Origin: Monosiga brevicollis MX1 | Taxonomy: Eukaryota > Opisthokonta > Choanoflagellata > Craspedida > Salpingoecidae | Direction of reading: 5' to 3' | Length of the DNA: 63,397 bases | Assembly (NCBI RefSeq): GCF_000002865.3 | Contig: NW_001865068.1 | Coordinates: forward strand, 381,838-445,234 | Part shown: positions 33,625 through 44,033 of the stretch, piece by piece | Layout of the letters: every line of letters starts with the position of its first letter | How positions within the stretch are numbered: position 1 is the stretch's first letter | Program-made: the position numbers and the translations under genes | Notes under the pieces: generated by a model | What the model saw: the letters and a program-made list of their open reading frames with translations, nothing else | Databases searched by the model: none | What the model was told of the DNA's origin: nothing

Positions 33625-36600
33625 TCAGACCTTGCTCGCGGGTGAAAGCGGTACGTGGACGCTAATGGGCAATCTGTCGTGAAAGCGGAGCACAGAAGAA
33701 GTGAGATCATTCACCGGCTGCAGTTATATTTTCGAAAAGTGTGGTGATGCACGTACTCAAAAGGCTGCTGCTGAAAGTCTGGGACGCTGCGGCCAAAGGC
33801 TGTTAAAGGCACACGGTCAGCCAGCAACAGCTTGGCGTCGGGTCGATGAATCTCTAACAGTAATCAGATTCGCGCACAATCATGGCGGCAAGTTGCAAAC
33901 ATAAAAGCGGGCCAACAAAAGCAGCCGGGCTAGTGAGCTGTCAAAACGCGAGCCGAGGCAAATCAGCTGCAAGCATCCACTTTGACATGGCCACGCACGG
34001 CTTACCGTCCTCTGGCACATGAAGCAACGCTCCGTAACGGGCATCCCAGCCGGCCGCTGTGGGTAACTCTGGCTCTGACTCATGTTCTGAATGATGGTCG
34101 AGGTCAAGCCCTGCCTGGTGATCATCGTCCATGGGATCGGCCTCGCTAAACTGGTCCTCAGTCTCGGCCGCGTTGCTTGCGAGCTCGTGCCCATCGCTAT
34201 CATCGTTGTTCTCGTCCAGCTCGACGTCACTCGTATCGTGAAGGGACGTGGAGGTGACCGAAGCTCGTGAAGTTGATCGTTGGACGCCTTCAGAACAGCG
34301 CTTGGCCCGTTTACACTCGCTCTGCGCACGGCGCTGTGCCATGACCCGTTCGATGGCCTCCAGTTCATGAGCTCGAGCCTTGCGCTCCTTGACCTCGAAA
34401 CTCTGGTGTCGTCGTTCATAGCGCTCGTCACGCCAATCCTGCAGACAAGATAAATGTGCGAGAGCATGGCTGTCAGCTGCAGAAGCCCAATTCACCGGAA
34501 TGGCACCAAGGGTTAGGTTCAAGTACACGCACGTCTTGGCGGCGCCTGGAATTGAAATCTGAAACATTGGGCTGCTGTTGATCGTCGAGCGTGGTATATA
34601 CGCCCCAATTGGGGGTTGGCAATCCGGTACGTGTCGTGTCTAATATTTGGTGACAAAAGCCAACAATGCAACAGCATGAAAAGCAGGTGGGCTGAACACT
34701 TCTTCGTTTCCCGAACACAGCCCCCCCGCTTCTTTTTCTCACTGGCCATCAAGCTCTCCAAGAAGAGCAACAAAAAAACGTGGGCAAAAAGGCGTTCCCC
34801 TTCCCGACATGAAGCGGTAAGAACTGGTTTGGTGTTTTTTCTTTGGCCAAAGCAAGAGCCAGCCCTCCCCTTGCTTTTCAGGTCCCTATGCATGTAATCG
34901 TGCGAGTTTATACCGGGGCTGGTCAACCAAGCTGGGGGTTTCCAGTCGAGTGGAGGGTGTAGGACATAGGCATGCTGGCAGATAACGCCGTCAACGGGGA
35001 GTCCGTCCAAGTCGTCGTTCGCCATTGCCGCAGCGGGTGTAGATGTGCGTGTCGGCAAAGTCTCCGTGCCAAGGGTAGAGCTCAAGCCTGAACCACGCCG
35101 TTGAGCAGGCTGTGGGCTCACTTGATCATTTTCTTTTTTGAGCGATGTTCGCCGCCGCGTGCTGCGTCGATCAGTGGTTGTAGATGCCGTCGATTGGGGC
35201 GAGCTTGGTTGCATGGGGGCTGAAGGAGATCCTGGTAAGGCGGACTCGGCTGTTTTTCCATGGCTGCTGCCGGCAATGCTACCACGGCTGCTGCTGCTGC
35301 CATCGCTATATTTGTGGCGGGAAGACGCGGTGCTAGAAGAGGCAGATTTGCTCGGATTGTGAAGGCTGGGCACGACTGATTGGCGGTATTTCTCTCGGAT
35401 GGCGGCGACAACATCAGCAGCCACGTTGTACTTTGCGAGTATGGCTTCCACAGCTCGATTGGCGGCGTCTTCTGTTTCGATCTCAGCTTGAATGGCACTA
35501 TTAAAAATCTCGACGTGATTGCGCAGGTTGGCCAGGTGTTCTGCCGTCACGCACGCTCGATGCAGGCTGGCGAGGAACCGTATTTCCAGCTCGGAACGGC
35601 TGGTCGGGCGTGGTTGTGCTCGCGTGGGCATCGTTTCGTCTGCCTTGGGGCCGTGGAGGTCGTCCTGCATTCCAGCATCCGGCGAGCGCTCGTTCATCTG
35701 GCCTTTGTGGTCTGCGTTTGCGGGCGCTAAGAGTTCGTCAACATCTTCTCCTTTGGTGGTGGGGGAGGATGTCCGGGACCGCAAAGAGGGGGTGAAACTG
35801 GCCGGCGGCGAATTGAAACGAGAATCAAGTCTTGTGTCAGTTTGGGATTTTATGGCAGCCGTGGCATGAGCCGTAAAAGTGGATCCAGCACTGGATGCCG
35901 GTTTGCCTTGTGTGGTGGACGAAGAGCACGACGAGTCATGATCGGAAGAAGGTTTGACAAGAGAGGGTCCCGAACCTGGGGGCAGGCCATCCTTGCGCGG
36001 GCGCCCGCGACCCCGCCGCACGAGAGCACCGTTTGGTCCATACATGTATCTTGGCGGTGGCTTGGCATTGGAGCTTCGGGAAGATGCCACGTTGTCGGTG
36101 CCAGCCGCGGCAAGATGCGGGTCGTCAGAGGGAGAGGGGGATGGGGTGTTGAAAATGTTACCCATGTCGTCGGCGGAGCCTGCACACAAGCTGTTGCGTC
36201 TTTGTGCTGTCGACTTTGACAAGCGCTTTTGTTTGCCTTGTGGGAGAGAACAGACAACGGGATTTGATGTTAGGGATCAAGGCAAACCGAGGAGCTGGCG
36301 CACTCTGTGAGTCAGACTGGCCTGTAAGAGGTGCGGGAGGGGGATGGAGCTCACGTTGTTTGCTTTTGGAGGTTGAATCAGGCGTGGGCGCTGATGGTCT
36401 GCCGTTCCTGGGCGAACTGGCCTTTGAGTTGGCCTTTGAGGCGGCCTTTGAGTTGGCTTTCGCTGAGTTGGTCTTGGATGAGCTTCCCTTGGATGAGCTG
36501 GCCTTGGATGAGTTGGTCTTGGATGAGTTGGTCTTGGATGAGTTGGTCTTGGTAGCGGAGGTGCCCCTGGGCGCCGTGGTCTTTGTCCCTGCCGCCTTGG

Positions 36601-36710
36601 GTGTTGATCCAGCCGGCGGTGGCGGCGTTGGAGCTCCTATCAAGCATGCCAATGAGCAAGAAGTGGGAGGCAAGATGGGGCGCGAAGCATTTGAATAGAC
36701 ACAAAGCAGG

Positions 36711-36801
<91 letters not shown>

Positions 36802-36831
36802 AAAGCACCACACATCCCACTCGGCGCGAGG

Positions 36832-36867
<36 letters not shown>

Positions 36868-37128
36868 CCAGAGAATCGTACGAAGCTTCAACGGTGCAGG
36901 CTCGCAATAAGGATCAAGGGGTTGCGGGGGCAGGGGCGGTCGCGAGAGGTTGGCCGTCGTCCAGGCTTGAAAGGCCGGATCCTCAAACGTCCAAAACAGA
37001 TCGTCGGGCAGCGGGAAGGCTTGTCGCAGGTACTGCACAGCCTCTGTCGTGTCGTCGTTCCCGGTGGTGACAGTTGCAGCCATCGAACAGCGCGTTGCAC
37101 CGCCGCCGTCGTCGTCCTCCTCAATCAT
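33625..37128 (-). CDS. AT-hook and PEHE-domain chromatin protein, MSL1/KANSL1-like
   Basis: MSL1 and KANSL1 scaffold the MOF (KAT8) histone H4K16 acetyltransferase, binding it through the PEHE domain. The start at 37128 gives an acidic exon (MIEEDDDGGGATRCS). An exon of Ser/Lys/Asn tandem repeats follows (about 36350-36636), then MGNIFNTPSPSPSDD and an AT-hook (VRRGRGRPRKDG, near 36000). A helical segment, FLASLHRACVTAEHLANLRN, precedes EAILAKYNVAADVVAAIREK. The C-terminal exons read WRDERYERRHQSFEVKERKA then AHELEAIERVMAQRR, resembling the PEHE pattern (DE.Y..RH..YE..ER.R). An acidic insert and ADRVPLTAFGRSVPDFQQQP follow, like the VPVVAFGxxxP end of the PEHE domain. The stop is either 33625 (through a GTACGT donor at about 33751) or 33711. 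The family call rests on motif recall by eye. Confidence 0.55.
36415..36550 (-). repeat. Coding 15-bp repeats (Thr-Asn-Ser-Ser-Lys type)
   Basis: Tandem 15-bp units in the PEHE gene encode TNSSK, then degenerate ASSSK, GSSSK, ANSKA and similar. The lysines give a strongly basic, disordered stretch. Confidence 0.8.
36719..36869. repeat. (AG)n and (GGCA)n arrays in an intron
   Basis: A 78-bp (AG)n run at 36719-36796 is followed by about nine copies of GGCA at 36834-36869. Both lie in the first intron of the PEHE gene, between the acidic exon and the Ser/Lys exon. Confidence 0.9.
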
Positions 37129-37184
37129 GACTACGGTACACCCGCGGCCACTGTCACCGCCATTTCTGTCTCTTCCAAATCAAA

Positions 37185-37963
37185 AAACGAGAGAGAGAGA
37201 GGAGAGAGAGAGAGAGACAGAGAGACAGAGAGAGAGACAGAGAGAGAGAGAGACAGAGAGAGAGACAGAGAGACAGAGACAGAGAGAGAGACAGAGAGAG
37301 AGACAGAGAGAGAGACAGAGAGAGAGAGACAGAGATGAACAGCAAAACTCGAGAGATGAATTTCGAAGCCAACAGATACCCCTCTAATGTAAAACCGAGA
37401 CAAAGTTATTTTAGAGAAGACGCGCTTTCATTTCCAGGAGGAGGATATTTTCGCTTCCAAGCGATCCTCGACGTGGGTTTTAACCTCGTGCACTTTTTTT
37501 TTACCACTCGGTACGTGCGCTCTGATACAGAAAGTCTGCGGAAGACCGAGACCGGGGTTGGCAGGCCCTGGCTCGGGGCCTTGATGTGATTGTCGCGATG
37601 GCAGTGCGGGTGGCTGGATGAGCTTCCAGAGTCAAGAAGTGTGCGCTTCGTTGCCCCTGGCTTCAGCCTTGCCTGGCATGGCATGGATATGCTTGGCGTC
37701 GTCGCCATTCGCCGACGCAGCAGGCCACACTCGGACTTGCTCAGCCACTCGCTTCTGTCGCGATGGCTCGCTACGGCCCATGTGCTGGATGAGTCTTGGC
37801 GGGGCTTGGCACGAGCCCAGCCGTTGGACTTTTGTCGTTCATGTTGCCTGATCCAAAAGACATACAGCCGCCATTCCAATGCCACCGCTGGTTTTGTGCA
37901 TCTCATGTCATTTTCCGTCTCGCGCCATGTTCCTGGTGTGCTTCCGACCACTCTGCAGGCACG
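37185..37963. promoter_or_regulatory. Divergent region between PEHE gene and eL27, with (GA/CA)n array
   Basis: A 150-bp array of GAGA with periodic GACA units (37186-37335) lies just upstream of the PEHE gene start. The remaining ~630 bp to the eL27 ATG is unique sequence with a T run at 37494-37502. It should contain the ribosomal protein promoter, but no element was recognised. Confidence 0.6.
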
Positions 37964-38809
37964 ATGGGTCGTTTCCTCAAGGAGAAGAAGGTTTGTCTTT
38001 GCTTGTCGAGAGATGTGACGGCTGAATATGTCTGGAAGAGCGTTTTATCTCTCCTTGAGCATTATTCTCTTTTCCAGACGCTTTTGAGATGAATCCGCGC
38101 CCCCTCACAAGCGCTTCTGTTTGTCTCATTGGCAGGTTGTCATCCTTCTCAGCGGCCGTTATGCCGGCCGCAAGGCCGTCATTGTGACCCCCTTTGACGA
38201 GGGGTATGTAATTTGCTTTTTCAAACAGCTCGTAGGCGTGGTCACAATGGGACAGGATGTGGTCATTTGTTTCAGCCAAAACCGTCATCGCGTATAGCTT
38301 CCTCGGTACATTGGTGCTGCGTCTCACGCTCACGTCACCATCATTGCCCACGTCAACAGAAGCGGCAAGCCTTTCGGCCATGCCTTGGTTGCGGGTATCG
38401 ACCGTTACCCCCGTAAGATCACCAAGCGCATGTCTGAGAAGAAGATTGCCAAGAAGAGCACCGTCAAGCCCTTCCTCAAGGTTGTCAACTACAACCACAT
38501 CATGCCCACTCGGTATGTCTCTTGTACATTCGCTCCACCCTGCATCCAAAGCTGCATGCATGGTTTATTTTGAACGTTGTGTGTGTGTTATGTGCGGGTG
38601 CCGCACCATGTTCCGCTCATGATCTTGTGTTTTCTTTCAAAATTTGCAGCTACTCGGTCTCGATCGACCTTGACAAGGCCAAGGTCTCCAAGGCCGCCCT
38701 CAAGGACCTGAGCGCCAAGTCCAAGGCTCGCAAGGAGATCAAGTCCAAGTTCACCAAGCAGTACAAGGCCGGCGAGGATAAGTGGTTCTTCCAGAAGCTG
38801 CGATTCTAA
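37964..38809 (+). CDS. RPL27: Large ribosomal subunit protein eL27
   Basis: eL27 is a cytosolic 60S ribosomal protein. Exon 1 encodes MGRFLKEKK. The next encodes [20 protein letters not shown] (the KOW-like start), then exon 3 [20 protein letters not shown] and [20 protein letters not shown] then [11 protein letters not shown]. The last exon gives [20 protein letters not shown] and ends [15 protein letters not shown], identical in its last eight residues to the animal protein. The total of about 137 residues fits the family (136). Three or four introns, all under 250 bp, include one right after the ninth codon, a common place in ribosomal protein genes. Confidence 0.95.
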
Positions 38810-39247
38810 ATTGGAAGTCGTAGATATTGCACACAACACCAATCTCTACTCGTTGATCGACCATCATCAGTGCTTCCTTGTCCGTTTTATTCACCATGCT
38901 TCAATCGGAGAGGTTTCCCTGTCGGCGAGCGGTCACGGCTATTTCCATTCACATGATGATACACATTGTGCGCACGACATGACTTGTTTGGTTCATGCGG
39001 CGACACGGGCCGACCACAGGTGCAGCCTGATCTTATGACAGGGTGAAGGGGGACACAACTCAGGGAACGTGATGGTTGACAAGTCGATTGTCGAGGCGCG
39101 GCTCAGCCGCTAGTTGAAGCATAAGGAAATCACAGCACACAGCACAGGGAGCTCTATTGTTGCGTCTTGGCCCGAGGCTGCGAAGCGCAAAAGACAGGAT
39201 GGAGGAGGGGGGCGACCAATTTGTGAAAGCTTGCGCGTGTCGTCACA
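38810..39247. other. Convergent spacer, no feature seen
   Basis: This is the 3' flank of both eL27 and YJU2B. No canonical AATAAA and no repeats were noticed. Confidence 0.5.
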
Positions 39248-40330
39248 TCATGCAGATGGCTGTTCTTTAGTGTGGCTTTTGCTGTCATGTTCAACGCTGT
39301 CATCCGAGTCAGGGTAGGACACGAGCAAGGTGGCCTTTGACTCCAAGGCTGGGGCAGCCTGCTCGTCAGTGACAGCGGACGTCGACGCATCTCGCTGTGG
39401 CGTGCGCGAGACCAAGTCACTACGGCGCTGGCGGCCTTCTGCAATGGCTTGCCGTTGCTGCTGACGATATGCCTGGCGTACGAGTGCTGCGGGGACAGAC
39501 GTGGCGCCCTGGCTCGGGCTGGCGGCCGACTTGCCAAAGATGCTCGCTTGGCGGATTTGACGACGCACAGCCTGGCCGGCGGCTCGAGCAGAGCGGGTGG
39601 CCGGGGATGTTTTTTTCTGGCTTTGAAAGGACACGCGGCGCGCGTGCGCGGCGTCACTGTCGTCTTCTGGGAGCAGCTCAAGGTCCTGGATGCCAGCGCG
39701 CTCCTTGAGAACATCGTCGGCGGCCTGCTGGCGCTGACGTTCCTTCTTCTCGGCGCGAAAGGAGCGACGGAGGGCGGCGTTGGTATCGTAGTCAAACTTT
39801 GTTGTGCGGTCTTTGAGTTCAATGAGCTGAAGGAGCTGGGGCTTGGCCTTTTTGGCGCGTGCCTGGTCAGAAGCGTCGTGCTCCAGGCGGTACATGGCGT
39901 CGGCCGCGCGCTTGGCCTTTTCGGCGTCATCAGGCAGGTCAATGACCTGGGTAGTAGCAGGATCCCATTGTTCATTCTTACGGCGCGCGCCCTCGGTGAT
40001 TTTGTAGTCGCAATTCTTGGGGTCTGTCTCGAAAACAAAGTGGTTGTCGCAGAGGTGACACTTCATGCGAAAGGCCCAGATCGGGGTGGTGTAGTAGTTG
40101 CCCACGCGCTTTTTCTCAGCGTTGTAGCGAACGCCGCGTTCGACATGTGCGCCACAGCCGCCACACCAAAAGTTCCACGGGGCTTCAAAGCGGATGATGA
40201 GGATGCCCTGCGTAATTTTACGCGCACGCTCGCGCAGCGCGTGCACGCCATGGTAGCCGTTCAATGACCCATGCACCGCCGGGTCAAAATCTGGCGGGTA
40301 ATACTTGTTGGTGCCCTTGCGCTCGCCCAT
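39248..40330 (-). CDS. YJU2B: YJU2B (CCDC130/Saf4-type) spliceosome-associated protein
   Basis: A single-exon protein of 360 residues. The CWC16 family joins the spliceosome around the first catalytic step. The N-terminus MGERKGTNKYYPPDFDPAVH is diagnostic of the CCDC130 branch rather than YJU2/CCDC94. RERARKITQGILIIRFEAPW follows, then the zinc-binding Cys pairs (WCGGCGAHVERGVRYNAEKK and FRMKCHLCDNHFVFETDP), then NCDYKITEGARRKNEQWDP. A helical region with DAMYRLEHDASDQARAKKA and RRSFRAEKKERQRQQ matches the family core. The last ~150 residues are low-complexity and polar. Being intronless in an intron-rich neighbourhood is notable for a splicing factor, but nothing else suggests a retrocopy: no A-tail, and the frame is intact. 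Confidence 0.93.
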   Translation of the reverse strand: MGERKGTNKYYPPDFDPAVHGSLNGYHGVHALRERARKITQGILIIRFEAPWNFWCGGCGAHVERGVRYNAEKKRVGNYYTTPIWAFRMKCHLCDNHFVFETDPKNCDYKITEGARRKNEQWDPATTQVIDLPDDAEKAKRAADAMYRLEHDASDQARAKKAKPQLLQLIELKDRTTKFDYDTNAALRRSFRAEKKERQRQQAADDVLKERAGIQDLELLPEDDSDAAHARRVSFQSQKKTSPATRSARAAGQAVRRQIRQASIFGKSAASPSQGATSVPAALVRQAYRQQQRQAIAEGRQRRSDLVSRTPQRDASTSAVTDEQAAPALESKATLLVSYPDSDDSVEHDSKSHTKEQPSA

Positions 40331-40808
40331 GATGCGCCGCCGGCACCAAGCCTCCGTTCAACAACAGAGCCAACGGCCCTCTCTGACCCAATCTGCTGCG
40401 GCTCACCGGCCCGGGCGCCACGGCCGATGCTGATGCAAAGATATCCGCAGCAGCCGTTGCACGGAATGAGGTGTGTTCGTTCCGATGCGTCGTCGCAACC
40501 TCTAATGTTGATTTTGTGTGAAAAAAATGTCTGACAGTCGCAGCACAAGAAGAGAGATATTGTGAGTGTGTGTGTGTGTGAAACGAACGAAAGGGATGGA
40601 GGTGTTCTTCGATTGAGATGAATCGGGCACTAGGAGTCAAGGAAACAGGGCGAGTCGCCTCGGGCGACAAGGGGGGGCCACGAAAGGATGGGCCTAGATA
40701 GCTAAGTGACGCATGAAACGATGAATAGCGGCATGACGGCGTGCCTGTGCCTATGTTGACCCAAAAACAAGCTTGACACATTTGGCACGCGCAAGGGGCC
40801 GGCAAGTG
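40331..40808. other. Intergenic spacer between two minus-strand genes
   Basis: It holds a short (GT)n at 40564-40580 and a G run near 40672-40677. No coding sequence was recognised. It contains the presumed YJU2B promoter. Confidence 0.5.
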
Positions 40809-42005
40809 TCACGCCGAGGGCTTGCTTGCTTCGAGCTTGTTTTGAGAAGCGGCCTGTGTGGCCAAGTTGCCGCTTCCCCATTGGGGCCAAAGGCGGAAGG
40901 AGGGCATGACGCTGTAGCCCACGGCTTTCCAGATGGCTTGGCCTCCAGACTTTTGCAGCGCAGGGTCACCCAGGGTAGCGGTGAGAAAGTCGACGGTATG
41001 ATCATGAATGCCCTGGTCATCAAGGACACCGTGGGAAGTATAGACGCCAAGTTCAACGCTCTTGCGGCGCACCACTTCAAACTCCATGAGATCGGCAACC
41101 ATCTGCGCGGCTTGCATGCGAGTCACTGGGTCATCCAAAACGCGCTTGGCCATTTGTGAGACGGCCGCCTGGGTGTCGTCACGGCGCAGGACGTCAATGA
41201 CCAGCTTGGCCAAGTTGGTTTGCGTGGTCGGATCCTGAGCCAGCCAACCCACGATGGAACCGGCCAGCTCTTGCGTCTGTTTACGAGCCGAGGGATCCTG
41301 CATGACCCAGACGAGGAGATTGACGGTGGCACGCTGCGTCTCGGGCATGCGAAAAAGTTCTTGCAAAAAGGTGCTGGCATTTTCTGCGATGCGCGGGTCG
41401 GTGAGTAGGCGTTGGAGGACCTCTTTGGTCAACTCGTTGGCCTGCTCCACGACCTCCTTGTTCTCGAGGGAGCGCCGCGTCACGCCCGCCACCTCGTCGG
41501 ACACACTAGCTCGGATAGGTTCACGATAAAAGTACATGAGCAGGCCCGCAGAAGCCAGGATGCCGCCAAGAATGCGCAATGTATTGTACCCATGCCAGCG
41601 CATGTAATCTTCCATCTCCATGTAGCGGGCCAGTGTGACGCGAGCAGCCTCGCGAACGCTGTCCGCGTTGGGTATGTGTGCCCCGGTTGCACCCGCTGCC
41701 CCACCTGCACCCGAGGTTGGCCCCGTAGCCTTGGTGCCAGAATGAGGCAAGCTGCTGGGACGTGGGCCACTGAGGCCGCCGGGGCCGCCGGGACCGCCGG
41801 AGCTGCCGGAACCGGACGAAGAGGAGGCGAGTCGTGCGAAACGGCGCCGGCGCGCCGAACGGGCAGAGACAGGCTCACGCAGCTGCATCGGTGAGGTAAA
41901 CGCCTGTGGACTCGTGACCTGGGTGGATCCTGGAGCACGACTTGGGACCGGCAACGTGTGCTCCAGCACGCGCAGGGCGGCCCGTCGCAGCGGTATCCGC
42001 CACAT
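40809..42005 (-). CDS. Unrecognised, probably mitochondrial, single-pass protein with helical repeats
   Basis: A single exon of 398 residues; the family was not recognised. The N-terminus (MWRIPLRRAALRVLEHTLPV) is a good amphipathic mitochondrial presequence. A Gly/Pro/Ser low-complexity stretch follows (SSSSGSGSSGGPGGPGGLSG). A hydrophobic helix (LRILGGILASAGLLMYFYR) near residue 145 is probably the membrane anchor. After it, about five degenerate helical repeats share a turn of the form LxxDP: LLTDPRIAENASTFLQELF, VMQDPSARKQTQELAGSIV, LAQDPTTQTNLAKLVIDVL, then DDTQAAVSQMAKRV and LDDPVTRMQAAQMVADLM. The C-terminal 90 residues contain DDQGIHDHTVDFL and AIWKAVGYSVMPSFRLW. It could be an armadillo/HEAT-like scaffold facing the matrix or intermembrane space. 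That is inference. Confidence 0.65.
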   Translation of the reverse strand: MWRIPLRRAALRVLEHTLPVPSRAPGSTQVTSPQAFTSPMQLREPVSARSARRRRFARLASSSSGSGSSGGPGGPGGLSGPRPSSLPHSGTKATGPTSGAGGAAGATGAHIPNADSVREAARVTLARYMEMEDYMRWHGYNTLRILGGILASAGLLMYFYREPIRASVSDEVAGVTRRSLENKEVVEQANELTKEVLQRLLTDPRIAENASTFLQELFRMPETQRATVNLLVWVMQDPSARKQTQELAGSIVGWLAQDPTTQTNLAKLVIDVLRRDDTQAAVSQMAKRVLDDPVTRMQAAQMVADLMEFEVVRRKSVELGVYTSHGVLDDQGIHDHTVDFLTATLGDPALQKSGGQAIWKAVGYSVMPSFRLWPQWGSGNLATQAASQNKLEASKPSA

Positions 42006-43078
42006 TGCAGCGAGCGAGACCGGTGAAGCAACGCGGTGAAATCACAACGCGCGTGCGTTGGCCGTCCTAACTAATGCTGCAACAGGTGCAGGTGAAAAGC
42101 GTGAATATGCGAACCGAACCCTCCTTCTCCGCAAGCTTCTCTTGTGAGGTGGTACGATGAGTCCCCTCACCGTCACCTATGCCCCTCCGCCGCCATTCAG
42201 TGACTCGCGCATGAAGAGAGAGAGAGAGAGAGAGAGCAAAAAGCCGAGAGAGAGAGAGAGAGGAACACACAACAAGCGCGTGATGGTGTGTGATGCGATG
42301 TCATGAGCAACGCGTGCTATGCACAGCACGAAAAAGTATTTCGCACAGTACATTACTTGATGGACTTCAAAGCTATACCCGTCTACATAAGTATAATACT
42401 ATATTATATCTTAGGTTGATATGGGCAGTCCTTTCCTCCGACACATCATCAAGCACTACCGTGAAAAGTAAAATACTAAAATAATAGTTCAATAATGTAA
42501 AATACATGTGAGTGCCTTCGGTTGTATTTTTCGTCAAGTTTGATTGGGTAAATCAGTTGATTGTTTGGCAGCGCGGGAACGCCCTTGCCCGGTGCACCGC
42601 TTGCCGCCTCAGCTGCTGGCGCCGTCGTTGGCTCTTCTGGCATGGTGTTCCGCTGCTTCTCTTATCTTTGATGGAGGGAAGGGAGCGTGCACTTTGCTGA
42701 AGAGTGAAGAGACGTGCCAGCCGGCTGCCGTTTGCGTTTGGATCTCCTGCCGTCGTCGATGTCGTGTGCACTCATCCGCTGGCTCTTCTCGACAGGCTTT
42801 TTCCTTTCCTTTCCGGCTATTCGAGGGCGTTACCCGTCCTTGGCTGCCACACCACACGTGGTACTGGTTGCGCGGCACAGCAATGGCTGGCGTGCGTTTG
42901 GGTCTTTCCTTTGGTGAGGGGGCTGCCTCCGTTATTCGTTGGAAGTTGCCAGGACAAGCTCGTTGAGCCTCTAGACATCCTTCTGTCCAAGCAAGGTCCT
43001 CTTTTGCGGACCAAAGGCGGGTCACCAACCAGCCTCCAGGCCATCTTTGAACATTTACGCTTGTCGCTATCGCGAGAC
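42006..43078. promoter_or_regulatory. Divergent intergenic region with GA repeats and AT-rich island
   Basis: GA repeats lie at 42209-42232 and 42246-42261. From about 42330 to 42520 the sequence turns AT-rich (TATAATACTATATTATATC and AAATACTAAAATAATAG), unlike the GC-rich surroundings. From 42540 to the BBOX-type start codon several open but unconvincing frames are present; no exon was recognised. Confidence 0.5.
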
Positions 43079-44001
43079 ATGTTGCGAGTGCTGACCCGCC
43101 TGCCGCGCCTGGGCCGTGGCCTCGTTGGCGCGCGATGGCCGGCAGCTGCTCGTACCATCGTGCCGGCTGAAAGCCTCGCTCTGGGCCGACGCCACCTGGG
43201 CCTGGCCTCACCAGAAACTCAAGTCAATGTGCTGCCACGCCCCTCTGAGGGGCACCCGCACCTCTTGGCCGCGGACCAAAGCGATTCCGCGACCCTTACA
43301 CTCGAGTGGAGCACGGGTCAAATCACGACGCTCGACTTGGCCTGGGCCTTTCATCAATGCCGTTGCTCTACCTGTGTTCAAGCCGGAAGGTTTGTTTTGA
43401 TTCATCTGCTTTTGCTCGCATCTTTCTCCCCTCTCCCCTTTCCAAATGCATCTGTTCCAATCTGGGCGTGACTGTGGTGCAACTCCATGATATGCAATCC
43501 TGGCGATTATGCTCCCCCCCCCGCCCCTTGCAGTGGCCAGCGCCAGCGCTATCCTCCCGACAATGCCCTTCAACACAATGAAGAGCTGCAAGCCGTACGC
43601 TGGCAGCCCCAGCAGGGGCATGTTGAGCTGGACGTGGCTCGGCCCACTCCCACAGGCCTGCAAGTGATCCACACCGTCGTTTTGCCTGAAGACGCTCTGG
43701 CTCGTTCGCTTCGAGCCACGCAGGTGCTCGCTGACACGCGACGCACGCTAACACCTCTAAATCTGGTTGAGCCAGCCAATTTGGCTGTTCATCGTTACAC
43801 AGATGTGGTGCAGGGCGACACGCCGCAACTCTTTGCCTGGCTTGACGACATGGCCAACAAAGGCGCCGCCCTTCTCGTGGATGCTCCCGCTGGCGATCCC
43901 GATGCCCGCGTCGTCGACCTTGCGGCTCGAATCAGTCAGCCCATGGTAGGTATTGATACAAGTGCGTGTAACACTGCATGTGTTCTCTTGTACATTTCAT
44001 T

Positions 44002-44033
<32 letters not shown>

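Noticed and set aside
36832-36869. (GGCA)n run considered as a CRISPR or telomere-like array
   Set aside because: It is a simple 4-bp microsatellite in an intron; there are no spacers and no telomeric motif.
42544-43078. Possible upstream exon of the BBOX-type gene in the open frame from 42704
   Set aside because: The frame is open, but the residues show no resemblance to the family, while the presequence-like start at 43079 fits well.
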